Positions 20,786-34,100 of a stretch of 64,000 bases of DNA are shown here, piece by piece. The DNA lies in NCBI GenBank assembly GCA_004794655.1, contig SMMW01000073.1:124001-188000 (forward strand). Direction: 5' to 3'. The notes beneath the pieces are model-generated. The model was given only the letters and a program-made list of their open reading frames with translations, was not told the DNA's origin and made no database searches. Every line of letters begins with the position of its first letter. The stretch's first letter is position 1. The DNA comes from Marisa cornuarietis (taxonomy: Eukaryota > Mollusca > Gastropoda > Architaenioglossa > Ampullariidae). A program made the translations under genes and the position numbers.

Positions 20786-22120
20786 GTGCGTATTTATCAG
20801 GAAACGTGATATTGTTATAAACTATGACATTTACTCAAAAGTACATGCAACAAATTACTCTAATCATCACACTCACACACTGATTACTAACACTGCTCCG
20901 ATTCAAGTTCCGCCGTCCGTTCCGTGTAATTCTAACCCTGTTTTTTGTCAGTCAGTTCCTGCGTTTTTATTTTCTTCTTTGTCTTCGAAAGGCTCTCTGC
21001 GGGGGGATTGATAAATCATCAAAATGTAAGTAGATTATTGTTTTTTTAATTATTGGTAGAAAGGCCCATAAAGACAAATTTTAGTTAATATTTACACAAC
21101 GGAAAAACCTCAAACATTTAAAGTACTTTATGATCTACTTTAAAAGGTGCAGTTATATATAAAATGTTGCAATTATAATACTGTATGTTTTGAACATTTT
21201 AACATCATGTAACTAACAATGGATGAAATTAATAAAAACTGTCTACAAACACACATTTCCAATAACAAAAAAACAAAATACGAAAAGAGAAGAAAAGCTA
21301 TTGCCAAGCATGACAATGATCAACTTTATTAATCCCAATATTCAATCCCGCTATACCTTGTAGAACCTTCTTAACTTTTTGTATGCAAAGATTGAACACA
21401 GCTTCACAGTTGCTTGTTTTCCAACATCCATGATGTGTCACCCACTTAAGTAACTGGGGAAGTAAACACCACTTAATGTTTTCTACGATCCTTTACAGAC
21501 TTTTCCCGCATCTCTGACACTACAGTGACATGGTTACATTCCTATGAGATCAATAGTAAAGTGTGTTTGTTGGTGGTCAGAAATTCCGTCCTACTCCAAT
21601 TTCTTTGGTCGTCGTCATCCAAGACTGTCCGTGGACACATTATTCTATTTCTGTACACCAAACCCATGTCATCCTGCATTCAGCATTGTTATGTTGGTTA
21701 TCAGTCATATGACGGCGGCACGAAACTACACTGCCCAGGATTGCTGCCTTGGCATGAAAGAAAGAAACGAATTAACAACAAATTGTTCTTCCCTATTTCA
21801 AATTAATAATACTTATTATTGGCAGGACACCGCGAGAGGAGAAATAATGAGATTGTAGTTATGGCTTACAAGAAGCCCAATCAACACACCACTACCAGAG
21901 TGTAGAAATATCTTATAAATAGTAATGCAAGTGCCTGTTATATCAAAGTACCACTACAAGATATCGAGAGTCCTCACAATATTTTTGCCTTAATCAAGCA
22001 ATAAGAGGATGACCACTGTTTTGGTGATGACAATATATATTCTGTCGTTACGATGTAAATATATACATCTTTTGAGGAAAGACCGAGATTTTGGAGACTT
22101 TGGCATTGTAGTATTGAGCG

Positions 22121-22175
<55 letters not shown>

Positions 22176-22819
22176 AGCACGCACAGGCACGCACACATAA
22201 AAACATAAACAGACACACACTTTATCACTTATCTGGACGCCTAATAATTCTGTCTTGCTATATGTCTGTATATAAGATGATAATATTATTGATATTTTGG
22301 AACGCTTGCTGTGAAATCGGCACCACACTTTTGACAAATATTGACAACTCATCTCTCCCTGAACAAAATATTTTACGTTATATGCCACTGAAAAGCTGCG
22401 TTTCAACTTTTATAGAATATTGAAGATAATCAGTGTTGAATTAACCATACTTTATTTAAACCAAAAATTCAAGCAATATTTTAGCAACTACGAACAATTA
22501 TTGTTCGCGCTCCAAATTAAACCCTAAAAAATTACATTCTATTAACTGTCCTTTTTGTTTTATGCTCTGGTCAAACTATCAAATGCGTGTTTATCGGAAC
22601 AAGTTGTTTATTTAGTAGTATTTATTTTTCACATATGAGGATTAGCAATACACTTGTGTTTTTGTTAATCTTGTTACATTTCTTGAGACGGTGAAATGGA
22701 GAGGAATTTGTCCAATATTTTGAATTTAGAGAGACTAAGACCTGGAATAAGTAGAAAACTTATTTTAACCGTTTCTGACAAAATGCGAGTCACCTAAGAT
22801 AAAAACTAAGTACGACGCA
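20786..22819. other. Downstream of gene A; membrane exon not found
   Basis: No exon with both phase-1 entry and a convincing membrane segment was found. A phase-1-compatible stretch at about 20951-21025 codes only a short hydrophobic run and ends at aat|GTAAG. Two overlapping frames at 21501-21858 look somewhat protein-like but cannot be assigned. An (AC)n tract lies at about 22123-22171. Confidence 0.4.
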
Positions 22820-23690
22820 TAATACGGAAATTACAGGCGTCCCAATGATTCGACAAAAATGCGATTTTTATTATTTTTATAAAGTTTTAAAGAAGAAGTT
22901 AGTCTGGTTGTTTGTAGATGTATGTAGACGAGAGGTCATGAAATAAATGAGAAACGAGTTTTTTTTTTTAAGTAACGCCTGTATGAGTAGATCAGGACAG
23001 TTTTCCAAAGCTGACCAAAACCTGAAACCAAAGATTTGCACTAGAGGATTAATTTTGGAAATAATGTTGCGAATGCTGGAGAGAGATATAATGTGCATAT
23101 AGCTGATATGAATATATGTACATATAACTGTTAGTCAATTATTCTGAAGACAAGAAAGTGTGGATGACTTTAAAAGATTCATTGAGAACTTTTGTTCAAC
23201 TTATTATGCAGAAGAGTTAACTTTTCCCATATTATTGAGTGCTGTAACCCTCCTCCCCTCACACTTTTTCTAGCTGCTGAATTATCCAACTGCACATTTG
23301 GCGATGAAGCAACCTGACATCGAATAAACATTTTAATTAACAATATTGTCGCTTAGTAGGGTATTAGCGGTATTACAGAGTCAGCCTTTTATTAGAATGA
23401 CAAAGCTGTGTTTTCCGAAGTTTGAGCTCTAGGCGGAAACACACACTTATGAAATATTAACAACTTTAAGAAAAAAGTGTGTTTTTCTATTGCATGCAAA
23501 ACGTTTTTAAGTGAGGGAATACGCGTTTATTTACTTTGTTCTCGCTGTTTTCTAAAGCTTTCTGAACATAGACAGTTCAAGATAAATGCTTAAGTATATT
23601 TCTTTTAACGAGCAAGTGCCTTGTAATCAAAAATTTTATAATAACTACCGCTGCGTTGTCACATCATTTAATATATTAAGTTAGATATAA
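22820..23690. repeat. Direct repeat, left copy flanking the EF-hand gene
   Basis: Aligns with 26455-27255 over about 0.8 kb: aggcgtcccaat, agtagatcaggacagttttc, aagaaagtgtggatga, tttatttactttgtt and accgctgc..gtcaca occur in the same order in both. Confidence 0.7.
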
Positions 23691-24141
23691 TCTAAAGTGA
23701 GGAAGCGGTCACCTGTCAATAATAGCAAACAAATTATAGTCAGTGAAGATTTTTATCTTTTGACCGCCTAATCAGCTTTTAATGTGTTTATTAAACCAAA
23801 GAGTATATTAAGAGAAAAGCCATCACTTCCTGCCATTTACCTGCCATACGCCACTAATAGAACACTACTGCTCCGCTCACCTGCCTTCTGCTTGAAACGG
23901 TATTTACATTTGAATTCAAATTTTAGATATAAATATATACAGTATTAAGAAAGTGTATACACATTACGTCTGGACATTTAAACGATGTGTCTCTGGAAAC
24001 GTAATGTAAATGTAATTACAGTTTTATCATCAAAATACCTTGTCAAGAAAAAAAATCAATAATTTACAAAACTGGACACATCTGATGCGAACCTGTCTCT
24101 AATTGACAAACCAGTTTTCAGATTAACCTGCGCATTTGAAA

Positions 24142-26030
24142 ATGAAGATCATCCTCGTCTTTGGTCTTCTTGCTGTTGGGCTTGGACAACAGTCACGTTA
24201 TTACAGGTAGCAATCAAAAGATTAAAGACTACTCGTTGTTCAGCGCTACCGGTAATGTGGTTGGCATGATTTTCCCTTTTCTAACTGTAGATAGGAAAAA
24301 AATATTACCATTTGAGATAAAAATAAAATCAACACAATCGCATCATTTGTATGTTTTTCTCGTTTTACATTTGTAGCATAATTGCTACTGTGTACTCATC
24401 CAAGGTCTGGTTCCAATGTTATTGACTATGCAAACTGGAATCATTATCACGACAAGAATTATCATTGACATAATATGTCTGGATTTACAGCATGCATAAA
24501 GATTCGACAATGGCGAACCCTTTTGGTTTCAGCTTTCACCCCGAAGATATTCGCAATGGGTTTATCGCAGTTGACCTCAACGGCGATGGCATTGTGACGC
24601 GTGATGAGGTGGTCAAGATTTTCAGAAGCATTGATGTTAATGGTAACCTCTTAATTCTGCTACGGATATGTTTATCATTCTACAGAATAGTAGGTAAATG
24701 AGGATTGATTTTAACCATGCAGCTCAATCGGAAGTGAAAACAGTGAGAATTCCAATGCCGTCGATTTAGATTTCTTCTCGAAGGCAGGCTCTCTTTTCAC
24801 ACTGTTTGTTTTCTTCCCTTGGGCCATCGCCAGACGAAAGTAATTGTTCTTGGAAGTGGAAGGCATACAGAAGTTGTATGTGTCTAAAAGGGTTAGGAAT
24901 GAACAGATTAATATTCGTTTTTCCAAAATATATGCTGCATTACAGACAGGGTCTCAATGTCATACATTATGCAATGATGCACTGTAATATATATATATAT
25001 ATATATCAGTTATATATAAACACTGATTCATTAGGAATTGAATAGATTCATCTTTCAAGAGGTAAACTGTAACTTTTTTGTTGCAGGCGATGGTTTTCTG
25101 ACCTTTTCAGAATATAAACTCTATAGACCTCTGGAAACTCCTGAAAAGGTCATCAAAGGTGAATTCAAGTACTGCGACAAACTGGATGGTGAGAACGACG
25201 AAAGAATCTCTTTGGCGCAGGTTGATCGCATAATAACCATCTTGGACTCTGACAGTAAGTGTAATCAGTTTAATAAATGTTTTGGAAATATAGTGTATCA
25301 ATGATTGTGATTTGCCTTTGAAACGCTATTTATTACGTTAACATCAATTATTCTAATTTTGATGTCTTATAACAATATAAAATGTACTTTTCTGTTTTCA
25401 GAGGACGGTGCAGTCTCGCTTGCCGAATTTCTAAAGAACCTTCCGCAGGTAATGTCGTGATTGATTTTCTTTATAAACAGAATGCATAAATGTACGAATC
25501 TGAGAATGTTGCAGCCGTTATTAAGAGAATGTGCTGAGTGTATGTAAGCTTACCTGAAAATTGATGATTTAAAAGAAGTTTGTTTAGAATATTTTTACTT
25601 CTACTTTTGCCATTTCTCTTCTAGCAAAGTATTTAAAATAGATTCACAACAAACAGCACGGTAGTTATATTTTTAGGTTAACCATTTATTAAGGTGCATT
25701 ATAATAATCAATAGAGTCAATATAATTTTCTCTAATAAAATCTATAGTAAAGACAGGGTGTTATTAAGAAATAAGAAAAGACCTTACAGTGTAATTTGAG
25801 TAGTCGGAAAGTTTGTCGAATTATCTTTCTGTTCATGTTTGATTCCAACGTATTTCATGCAATGAAACTACATTCAATAATAAAACTGCATGATTTAGGA
25901 ATTCAGACTAGTGTGTTTCTTATCCTAGGGCATTTAATGATTAAGACATATTCACACTCATTTACTTTTCATTTGGCAGATTCTGGACGCCATGACTCAG
26001 GAGATTGATGCCATAATTGTGGTTGGCTAA
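24142..26030 (+). CDS. Secreted EF-hand calcium-binding protein
   Basis: Five exons join in frame: 24142-24206, 24491-24642, 25087-25254, 25402-25448 and 25980-26030 (TAA). They give 160 residues. Residues 1-15 (MKIILVFGLLAVGLG) form a signal peptide. EF-hand loops: D50-E61 (DLNGDGIVTRDE) and D70-E81 (DVNGDGFLTFSE, split by an intron after its third residue) are canonical; about 103-114 (DKLDGENDERIS) is degenerate; D126-E137 (DSDKDGAVSLAE) is canonical. It should therefore bind about three Ca2+ ions outside the cell or in the secretory path. Small secreted EF-hand proteins are common in molluscs, but no named orthologue is recognised. The ATG is the first codon of the frame and directly starts the signal peptide. 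The gene lies between two direct repeats, so it may have been part of a tandem pair. Confidence 0.87.
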
Positions 26031-26057
26031 TTGAGCTATTACATGAAAGAGACTGAT

Positions 26058-26063
26058 AATAAA
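26058..26063 (+). promoter_or_regulatory. Poly(A) signal of the EF-hand gene
   Basis: AATAAA lies 28 nt after the stop codon at 26028-26030, followed by a T/G-rich stretch. Confidence 0.6.
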
Positions 26064-26454
26064 CTTTGTGTTTATTATGGTGGTTTTGCTTGTTTTGTGA
26101 TTTTATGACAAAGTCAAAGAAACGCTGACACTAGGTTATAGATGACGACTACCACGATTTTATCCACTCTTTTTTAACTGTATAAACAGAAAGTGGTACA
26201 CCAGACCAATCATTTTACCTGTTGTCTGTAGAGATAATAATCTGTACCGATTTTGTTTTTACAAATATTTCACATTAAAGAGAAACAACAATTCAGATGG
26301 CAACGGGTGATGATGTTTATGTCCCTTTGGTGAATTCTTTATTTAAGAGCACAGTATATAGACTGACAGTCGTCTAGTAGCCTGGCGCTCTATCACATAC
26401 AACAGAAATGAGGAAGTCGGCCTAAATAGTAGATCAGTATCTTTTATTTTGAGT

Positions 26455-27250
26455 AGTTATTGTAGGCGTCCCAATAACTTGACAAGATAGAACATGTATT
26501 CATATTATTATTAGTATTGTAAGATTTAACAGAAAAATTAGTCTGATTGTAGACAAGACATGTGATTTTTTTTATAGGCAGAAGAGTGCGGATCTTTAAA
26601 TCGCTTAGATGTATGTAGAAGATACGGCGTGAATAACGATGAAAGATGATTTGGTTGATTGTTTGTTTTGTTTAGCTTTCTTTGTTTTTTGTTGTTTTTT
26701 TGTTGTTGCAAGAAATACTTGTATGAGTGGATCATGACAGTTTTCAAATGCAGAGCAAGATTTGAAACCCGATTCACGATAATAATTTTGAGAAACACAA
26801 TGTCCCGTATCTAAGGTGAAGAAAGATATCATATGTGCATATACCTAATAGTGCATTAATCTGAGGACGAGAAAGTGTGGATGAATGTAGAAGTCATTGA
26901 GAAATTTTAATTTCTTTTTTTGTAGAAGAGTTCATATTGTCCACATTATTTAGCGATGTAGTTTACCTGGCGATGAAACAAGTTGACAACGTATAATTTA
27001 TTAGTCTGTTGGCTTTAATTGACACTCTCACAAAAACTACTTTCAAACCAAACATGTTGCATTCAAAGTTAAGGAATATGCATTTATTTACTTTGTTATA
27101 GCCGTTTTCTAAATCATTATAAACATTGATATTTCAAGAGATATGTTATGTTAAAGTTCTATTAACGAATACGTGCACTGTGATCTCAGATTCTCAGATT
27201 TATTTATTACTACCGCTGCCCTGTCACAGAATTTAATATATTTCCTGAGT

Positions 27251-27255
<5 letters not shown>
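26455..27255. repeat. Direct repeat, right copy flanking the EF-hand gene
   Basis: Paralogous to 22820-23690 at an offset of about 3.6 kb. No second EF-hand gene follows it; a CA microsatellite (about 27255-27292) begins where the similarity ends. Confidence 0.7.
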
Positions 27256-27294
<39 letters not shown>

Positions 27295-27773
27295 AGTACA
27301 AAACAGGAATAGATAAGAATAAATGATCAACAAAAACATACAAGACAGACACTTTAACAGTAAAATACTAGACAGTGAGTAACATAAAAGACCGGTATGA
27401 GTTCGTAAGCTATTGAATCTAGCTCTGAGATGTGTCGCTTTCCTTACATTCATCTCATGAATAAAATCAATTATAAAAAATACGTTGAAGAAATAACGAC
27501 ATTTTTATTAGTCAAACAGCTCGCTTGAACTATAAAAGGCTCATTTCCTTGACGCTGTGATCTAGTTTCAAGCAACACGCAATATATACTGTAAAAAAGT
27601 GCATAACAGTTATTGTTATACACAAAATGTTCACAGTTCGTATCAACAGAGAGTTCTAAACATTTGTTAACAGGCACGCATGTCTAAAACCGTACTGTTT
27701 ATATTTAATTAAAACATCAATAAATAAAATTAAAATATAGCTTTAGGTAAAAAAAATTATGTAAAATAATTTG

Positions 27774-27956
27774 TCATATTATGCTACACAAAGATGAACA
27801 TTCAGCTTTCGTCAGCATCACATCAGAGCAATAACCAACTGTCATAGCGACGAATCCGCCAACAGGGAAATGTGTCGCATAGGGTGATGTGAGGTGATCA
27901 TAGGTCAATGGTTTTGTTCCTAGTGGCAGAAGACCGGTGAGCTCAGATACAAAGTA
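27774..27956 (-). CDS. Possible orphan terminal exon of unknown function
   Basis: On the minus strand an acceptor (tttcttcag) is followed by a 60-codon frame ending in TGA. The product is neither SRCR nor Ig; it contains PLGTKPLTYDHL and VGYCSDVMLTKAEC. Only phase 0 is open, so it cannot follow the last Ig exon of gene B (phase 1) directly. No partner exon was found. It could be a chance frame. Confidence 0.22.
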   Translation of the reverse strand, partial: YFVSELTGLLPLGTKPLTYDHLTSPYATHFPVGGFVAMTVGYCSDVMLTKAECSSLCSII

Positions 27957-28071
27957 CTGAAGAAACTAAATAACAAAACGAGGGATAAGCAATTAGCTCA
28001 ATTATAAATTGTCTCCCTTTGACCACTTGCCAGCATGAAAAAATTTTCTTATTAGCTATCCTCCCCATTCG

Positions 28072-28167
<96 letters not shown>
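28072..28167. repeat. (ATC)n microsatellite
   Basis: About 32 uninterrupted trinucleotide units downstream of gene B. Confidence 0.95.
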
Positions 28168-28169
<2 letters not shown>

Positions 28170-28542
28170 GTCCCCGCCTTATAGCTCCAAGGTAGCACAA
28201 TAGTCAGCACTCAATGCCTCTATTATTCCGTTTTGATTTGTGTTGATATACTTTGAAACTTTAAAGAGTCATTTTTTAAAACAAATTATGCGTTGGTGAC
28301 ATATAATTTAAATTTCGAAATCGCGGATCTCAAAGATCTTTACTTTCGTTCCGTCTTTACTACATCAGTGACCAACAGCGCTGCTCTCGAAGGGGTATTC
28401 TTTCACAATTTCTCAATACTTTTTATTTCATAAATCTAATCAGGATTCGATGTAGGTCTGTCTGCAATGGCAGGTATAATTGCTTTAATGAATGTTAATT
28501 GTTGTTGTGCAATGTTGTTCTAACTCTTTCTTCCCTATAGTT

Positions 28543-28801
28543 CTCGAGTAACCTGCGTCACGTTCCAACAATATTTGAACGACTGCCCTTTTGAAACGTT
28601 GATCTTTATCAATAAGTCAATGCATGTTGGAAAGAAGTTTGCAACACATGCAAGCAAGCTTGTGATGTCTCTGCTACTCTTTAACCCTGGTGTAAAGGCG
28701 ACTCTTTACAAAGTGTGTTGTCCCGGGCTTGATTAAGATCGAACTTCCTCCATCACTGATGACTCTAATAATCTCCATCTGATCAACGCTGAGAAGTTGC
28801 A
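28543..28801 (-). other. 3' block of gene B, copy 2 (exon-like)
   Basis: On the minus strand a TTTTAG acceptor at 28802-28807 opens a phase-1 frame beginning QLLSVDQMEIIRVISDGG that stops at 28674. The block continues with an Ig-like end (ILLERDAGYSR) in another frame. It is a tandem copy of 29411-29648 and has a further paralogue in gene C (52131-52506). Confidence 0.4.
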
Positions 28802-29410
28802 CTAAAATGACAAAAAATTTCTAGTGATAGCGTAGTCGAAGCATTTACTCTGAGTACTTAAAACATGGAAAAAAGTTCAGAAAAAAATAATTGCATTTGA
28901 CTAGCATTTTACAAAACTTAACTTAATGCATCACATTGGAAATATATATTAATTTGTTATAGCATAAAATAATAAACCACTTACATAAAAGTTTCTATAA
29001 GAGTTTACTTCAAGCCAAGTTGTTTCGAAAAACAAATGATGAAGACCTGTGAGTGCCTATAGAGGTTATACCGGTGTGCCAACAAATAGAAATGAAGACC
29101 TGACGGTTTAAAGTAGTGAAGGGTAGTACAGTAAATGAAAACTGTATATTCTATAATGTAGCAAACATGCAAATCGTGTGTGTATAAAATTAAAGGATTT
29201 TTGTGTTTGGTACTATTGAAATACAAGATGCACATGTCACTATAAGGCAACATGTTGTCTTGCTTATTTCTCGTGTGACACTGAGAATGTACTTTAAACG
29301 TGTACTTGTATTTTGCTTCATAATTTTAAATAAATTTTTAACATTAGCATATATTGTCTTACAAAATAAGTTGCTAGTTGCAGTAAAGTGATTGTAATAA
29401 ACAGCCACAC

Positions 29411-29648
29411 ACCTAGAGTCGCCTGCGTCACTTTCCAATAGTACTCTAACGACTGCCGTCTTGAAAAATTGATTTTCAGATTATCAAAATGTTTAAGCTT
29501 GTTTGAAATAAGTATATAAGACAGTATGGGATGTCCCTGTTTAAAAGGCTCTTTACACAGTGCATTGTTTTTGGCTTGACTAAGATCGCATTTTCTCCAT
29601 CACTGATGACTTTATTAATGTCCATCTGACTAACGCTGAGGAGTTGCA
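29411..29648 (-). other. 3' block of gene B, copy 1: candidate next exon after Ig4
   Basis: A TTTTAG acceptor opens a frame in phase 1, matching the phase left by the gene B Ig4 exon. It starts QLLSVSQMDINKVISDGENA and stops after 56 residues at 29476. The second half of the block has two competing readings: an Ig-like end (VLLESDAGDSRCV) and a hydrophobic run (ATLGVWLFITITLLQLATYF). It could be a tail exon, a decayed domain or UTR. Confidence 0.4.
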
Positions 29649-30667
29649 CTAAAATTGCGAAATGTTTGAGGTGTAAATGGAGTCGATGTGGTTGCTCTGT
29701 CCACCCAAAACCTGGAAGAGAAGTTCAGAAAAAAAGAGTAAAGATGCGATTGGTATTTTATTCGCGAGATGGTGTGCACTTACCAACACACGTCCACCTC
29801 CCACCCACAAAACGCGTGTTACATACTGCGATGGATAAGCAGTCTTTATAAAACATAGTTGTTTCGCTCTACTATTTGCTTTGTATTTAACTGGAAACAA
29901 AACATTAGTGCAACACATTAAAAACTTGACAAATGCATAAAAAGTATTGTCTCCTTTCCTCGGTTCCTCTGTCCTTCAGAGGCGAGAGTATCATCTGATT
30001 GGTTTCTGTTTATGGTTTCCCCTGAAACATTGATTAAAAAAACCAAAGAGGACCTGACTGCTGACACTCGACGCTCAACATAAACATGTTTCTTCGTTTA
30101 ACATTGTAGTGTTTTCTTCTACCTTTTGTTCAGCTGTTTAAAACAATTTACATCCTGCAGATTGAAATGCAAATTTGCAGGAAACTTAGTCCCTTACAAA
30201 GTCTAAGACAAATATTAAATGTCATTTATCAGCCTGTATCTTGTTGCAATTTTAATGATAAAGACTACAATTTAAGTACCTTTCTAAACTATGATTAGAT
30301 CATACTTTTAATATGAATTAAATCAACAACCTAACTAAACGTGCCAAATTGGAAAAAAATTAGTATGATCTTAAAACCACTTACATGAAGTTGATTTAGG
30401 CTTACTTCAATGCCAAGTCCAAACAAATGCGTAAAAAAATGATGAAAGCCCGTGACGATTATACAGGTTGTACCGGTTTATGAACAACTGAGATGAAGAC
30501 GTAACGGTTTAAATAGTCAAGGTTTGTACGGTAAATGGAAACTGTATATTCGATAATGTAACAAACATTCGATGCGGTTGTGTATAAAAAGAAAAGATTT
30601 CTGCGTTTGATACGGTATCGTGCGCTTGTGACATCATGACATGTTTTTTTTCAAGACACGTACACAC

Positions 30668-30994
30668 CTTCAAATCTAAGTAAGAAATTAAAAGATGTGT
30701 TGCCAAGACTGTTGCTGAAGACCATCGTGTAGGCGCCTTTGTCAGCCGGAGTGACGTTAGCCACACTGAGGTTACAGGTCACCAAGGCTGGGGTAAGTGG
30801 CTTGGACATACACGTCACATGCAGTTTGTTGTTTAATAACGAGGTGTCAGGTATGTGTTTACCAGCAGCTTTTCTGTAAGTCATGCTTGTAACGTATGGC
30901 ACGGGATATGATGTCATTTTTATACTGAGATACCCTTTATTATCACGAATATCAACATCTGGAAGCTGACCATGATTCTCTATTTTCGGAGCAC
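30668..30994 (-). CDS. Gene B Ig4 (exon 13)
   Basis: A 327 nt exon with a degenerate Ig fold ending in AYTMVFSNSLGNTSFNFLL; the F-strand cysteine is replaced as in A. Donor G|GTGTGT, phase 1. Confidence 0.8.
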
Positions 30995-31098
30995 CTGCAC
31001 GCAATTAAAAAAAAATCGACCGTTATACAGGTCACTTCATTATACACATTTTTTATTATAAGCCCTCTCGTTCTCTCTTTTTCTCTTACACAAAAATA

Positions 31099-31172
<74 letters not shown>

Positions 31173-34100
31173 ACAGAGAGAGAGAGAGAGAAGGGACAAG
31201 GGTCAAATGTGGGTTCAAAACAAGAGAAGAAAGTTAAATTAATGATCTTCGCTGGATTTGTTACAATAAAATTGACAGTTCAGAACTTAACGTTTTTATT
31301 AGTAATCATTCACGATTTAGTTTTTCTTTTCATCTTTTTCTATCACTAGACCTACAGTCTGACACTTACACTGGACTAGCAGTGTGACAGTTCGACTGTC
31401 ATTACCCAGCCCGTTGTTCACCTCACACCTGTAATCACCTGACTGCTGACACTCGACATTTAACATGGAATAATTTAAATCGCTTCGTTTTTCTTCGATA
31501 GGCCTAATATCTTCTTGAGACCATCTTCGTAGTTCCTGTCTGTTTAATTCTTTGATTATTATTATGTTTGGTCGTCCACTGGCCTGGCACGACATGTTGA
31601 CTATTGAGTTCTCAAGAACAGTCACACTCTTGTTGTCTACACCATTCATCTGGAAGCTCAGTACAGTTGGTCGGTCTGATGACAAATCAAACTAATGTTA
31701 GTCTATTGTTAGTACATATCGAAACATAGAGATAGCTCCACTGGCTTGAGTTTTTTTTTAATCCTCAGTATTCCAATAAGACATGCAACATAAATGTTTT
31801 TTATTCTTTTATTCTTATTTTGAATTCAACCTAGTGAATTGAAAAATACAGTGGTAAAAATAAGGAAACTCAGGTAAAAAAATTGATTCTGAAATGGTCT
31901 GCAATGACTGATTTCTATCGGTCTCTATCGTATTAAACAAGACACGTCTATGTGTTTATTACCTAAGCATTCAAACATTTTAGAGACAAATTAAACAGTT
32001 TACAAATTTATTCACCTTACATTGACATTAATAGTGATAGATTTGTGCGCAAACAAATATAAAAAATAATTTGTAGAGATAATGTAAAAAACATTATTGA
32101 GCCGACTACCTTGGATAATCATGGTAAATGTGTAAGATGACGATAGAGGCAGACGTTCATCCCCATCAACTGACTGAGTGAAGACACTACACGTGTATAA
32201 ACCTTCGTGTGTGAAATAATCTGCTGCTGAGAGATGTAAGTCTTCAGTATCATTGCTGACAGGTCCGGACCAGCTGATGTTAGCAGGAGGTGGGTTACTG
32301 TCAGCGTTACACACAATAGTAACACTGGTATTGTGAGTGACTACACACACGTGCACAGGCGACGTCTGTGGATTGCACGTGGTAATGTTAGAGGTTATCT
32401 GTATAGATGGCTTGTCTGTAAAATCACAAAGCAAGCATAAAACATGAATTATGTATAGTCGTTCAAGATAATGTACTGATCGTGTAATAAATTCAGGATC
32501 ACATTTAAAACAATAAAATATTTAATAAATAATTTCACTCTTTTTCCCGTAGAAAGAGGGGAATATATTTATTGGTTCTTTCATCTTGTGTCACGATCTT
32601 AACTCATCTACTGTCACAGGTCTTAAGATTTGATTACAGGGATCAAAATATTTATAACAGTCACATTTGGTTTTGGTTTATCTGTTCAGATCGTCTAAGT
32701 TCAAAAGAGAAAAACTGTAGGCCGTATACTTTAATAATTACCATTAAAAACAAAGAAATGTGTTAAAATTTCAAAATATCCTTTTTTGAGACTCTAGGTG
32801 TCTGTCTATCTGTTTCAGAATGAATAAGAGAGAAGGAAGAATGTTACTGTTTTAAATATAGTTTTCAGTTCGTAGAAAAAAAGAAAAAATGTTAACAGCT
32901 GGATAACTACAGCTACTCATGTGTTTGCTTTAATTAATTGTCGATAACAAAAATTGTGAAACCGAGACCTACTTATTGTATAATTGAATTAGGTTTTAGA
33001 AAATATTCCTTACCGCTGACGCAGACGATTTTGCAGGTACATGACTAACAAACAAAGAAAAAAACCAATGACTTTACATGAAGTAATATTGTACCAGTTT
33101 GTTGCACTTCACTTACAGTAAACCTGCAGCTCCAGAATGTCGCTAGATAAACGTGTTGATTGAAGACTCCCTGTCTTGGACATCGCCTCACACTTCACAA
33201 GACTTCCATTATGTGTGCTGTTCAGTTCGTTTATCATCAGTTTGCTTCCATTTGTAACACCTCCGGCATTTTCTGACCACGTGACATTGTACAGAGTCAG
33301 ATGTTTGTACCCACATTTCAGGGTGACATTCGTTCCCTCCATTAAAGGATACCTCGTTTCGCCTGGGTGGATTAATAGAGAAGCGGCTGTTCAAACAATA
33401 AAAACTGTGTTATTCATTGCACAGAGAACTTGCAGAAAGAATTAGTTGTCAATTTTTTATTTGCAGTTTAAAAGATTTGTTAATAAAGAAGAGAACTTTA
33501 AAGACATCGTGCCACAAAATGTTCTAATGCTGTTAATCGTCACGTGACAGAATGGGACAAAAGTCACACTCCTTAGCACATCTATACTGGTAAGTGTTAA
33601 TGTAAACAGACGCAACACGTGTGCTAATTCTCAAACGTTGTGTAAACACACAAGTTGCTGAACCCATTACTTGCCAATTTGTTTAAAAAAAACCACAGAA
33701 AGAATAGCGATTTCTTTCTTCTCTCTCTCCCTCTCTCTCTCTCTATATATATATATATTCTTAGGATCTTACTTTTATTGAAAATAATAATAATAACAGT
33801 CTTAATATAAAGCTCCCATCTACATTATACTTAAACTCGGCGATCCTTGACTAAATGTTGTGCACTCGAAGTAAGATGCACAAATACTTGATATCAACGA
33901 TTCCTTACAGGCAACTATTGTCAAACAATTTACGTGACTAGAGCAGAGAGGATAGTGTTTCTAAAGAGATAAGCAGGTTTAAGTAATTTTGAGCTACCTT
34001 CTCGAAAAATAGTACCTCTACAATATATATCTTTATTTGGTTAACGATTGCAACTGAAGAATTAGCAAGGCTGGATATGGTCTGGTGCAGTCATAGTAGA

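Noticed and set aside
20951..21025. Phase-1 stretch after gene A Ig6 as a membrane exon
   Set aside because: The hydrophobic run (CVFIFFFVF) is too short and is followed at once by charged residues; the acceptor choice is ambiguous.
22009..22406. Frames with His-Thr or Val-Cys repeats
   Set aside because: They are translations of the AC/TG microsatellite. The same applies to frames at 4761, 5562, 7955, 27151, 30952, 44973 and 45049.
28072..28167. Regular short repeats that might suggest a CRISPR array
   Set aside because: Uninterrupted trinucleotide repeats without spacers, in a eukaryotic genome.
32119..32325. Second frame over gene B Ig2, with a twin over gene C Ig2 (54732-54938)
   Set aside because: Shifted reading of the Ig exon; the Ig frame has the Cys-Trp-Cys pattern and matching phases.
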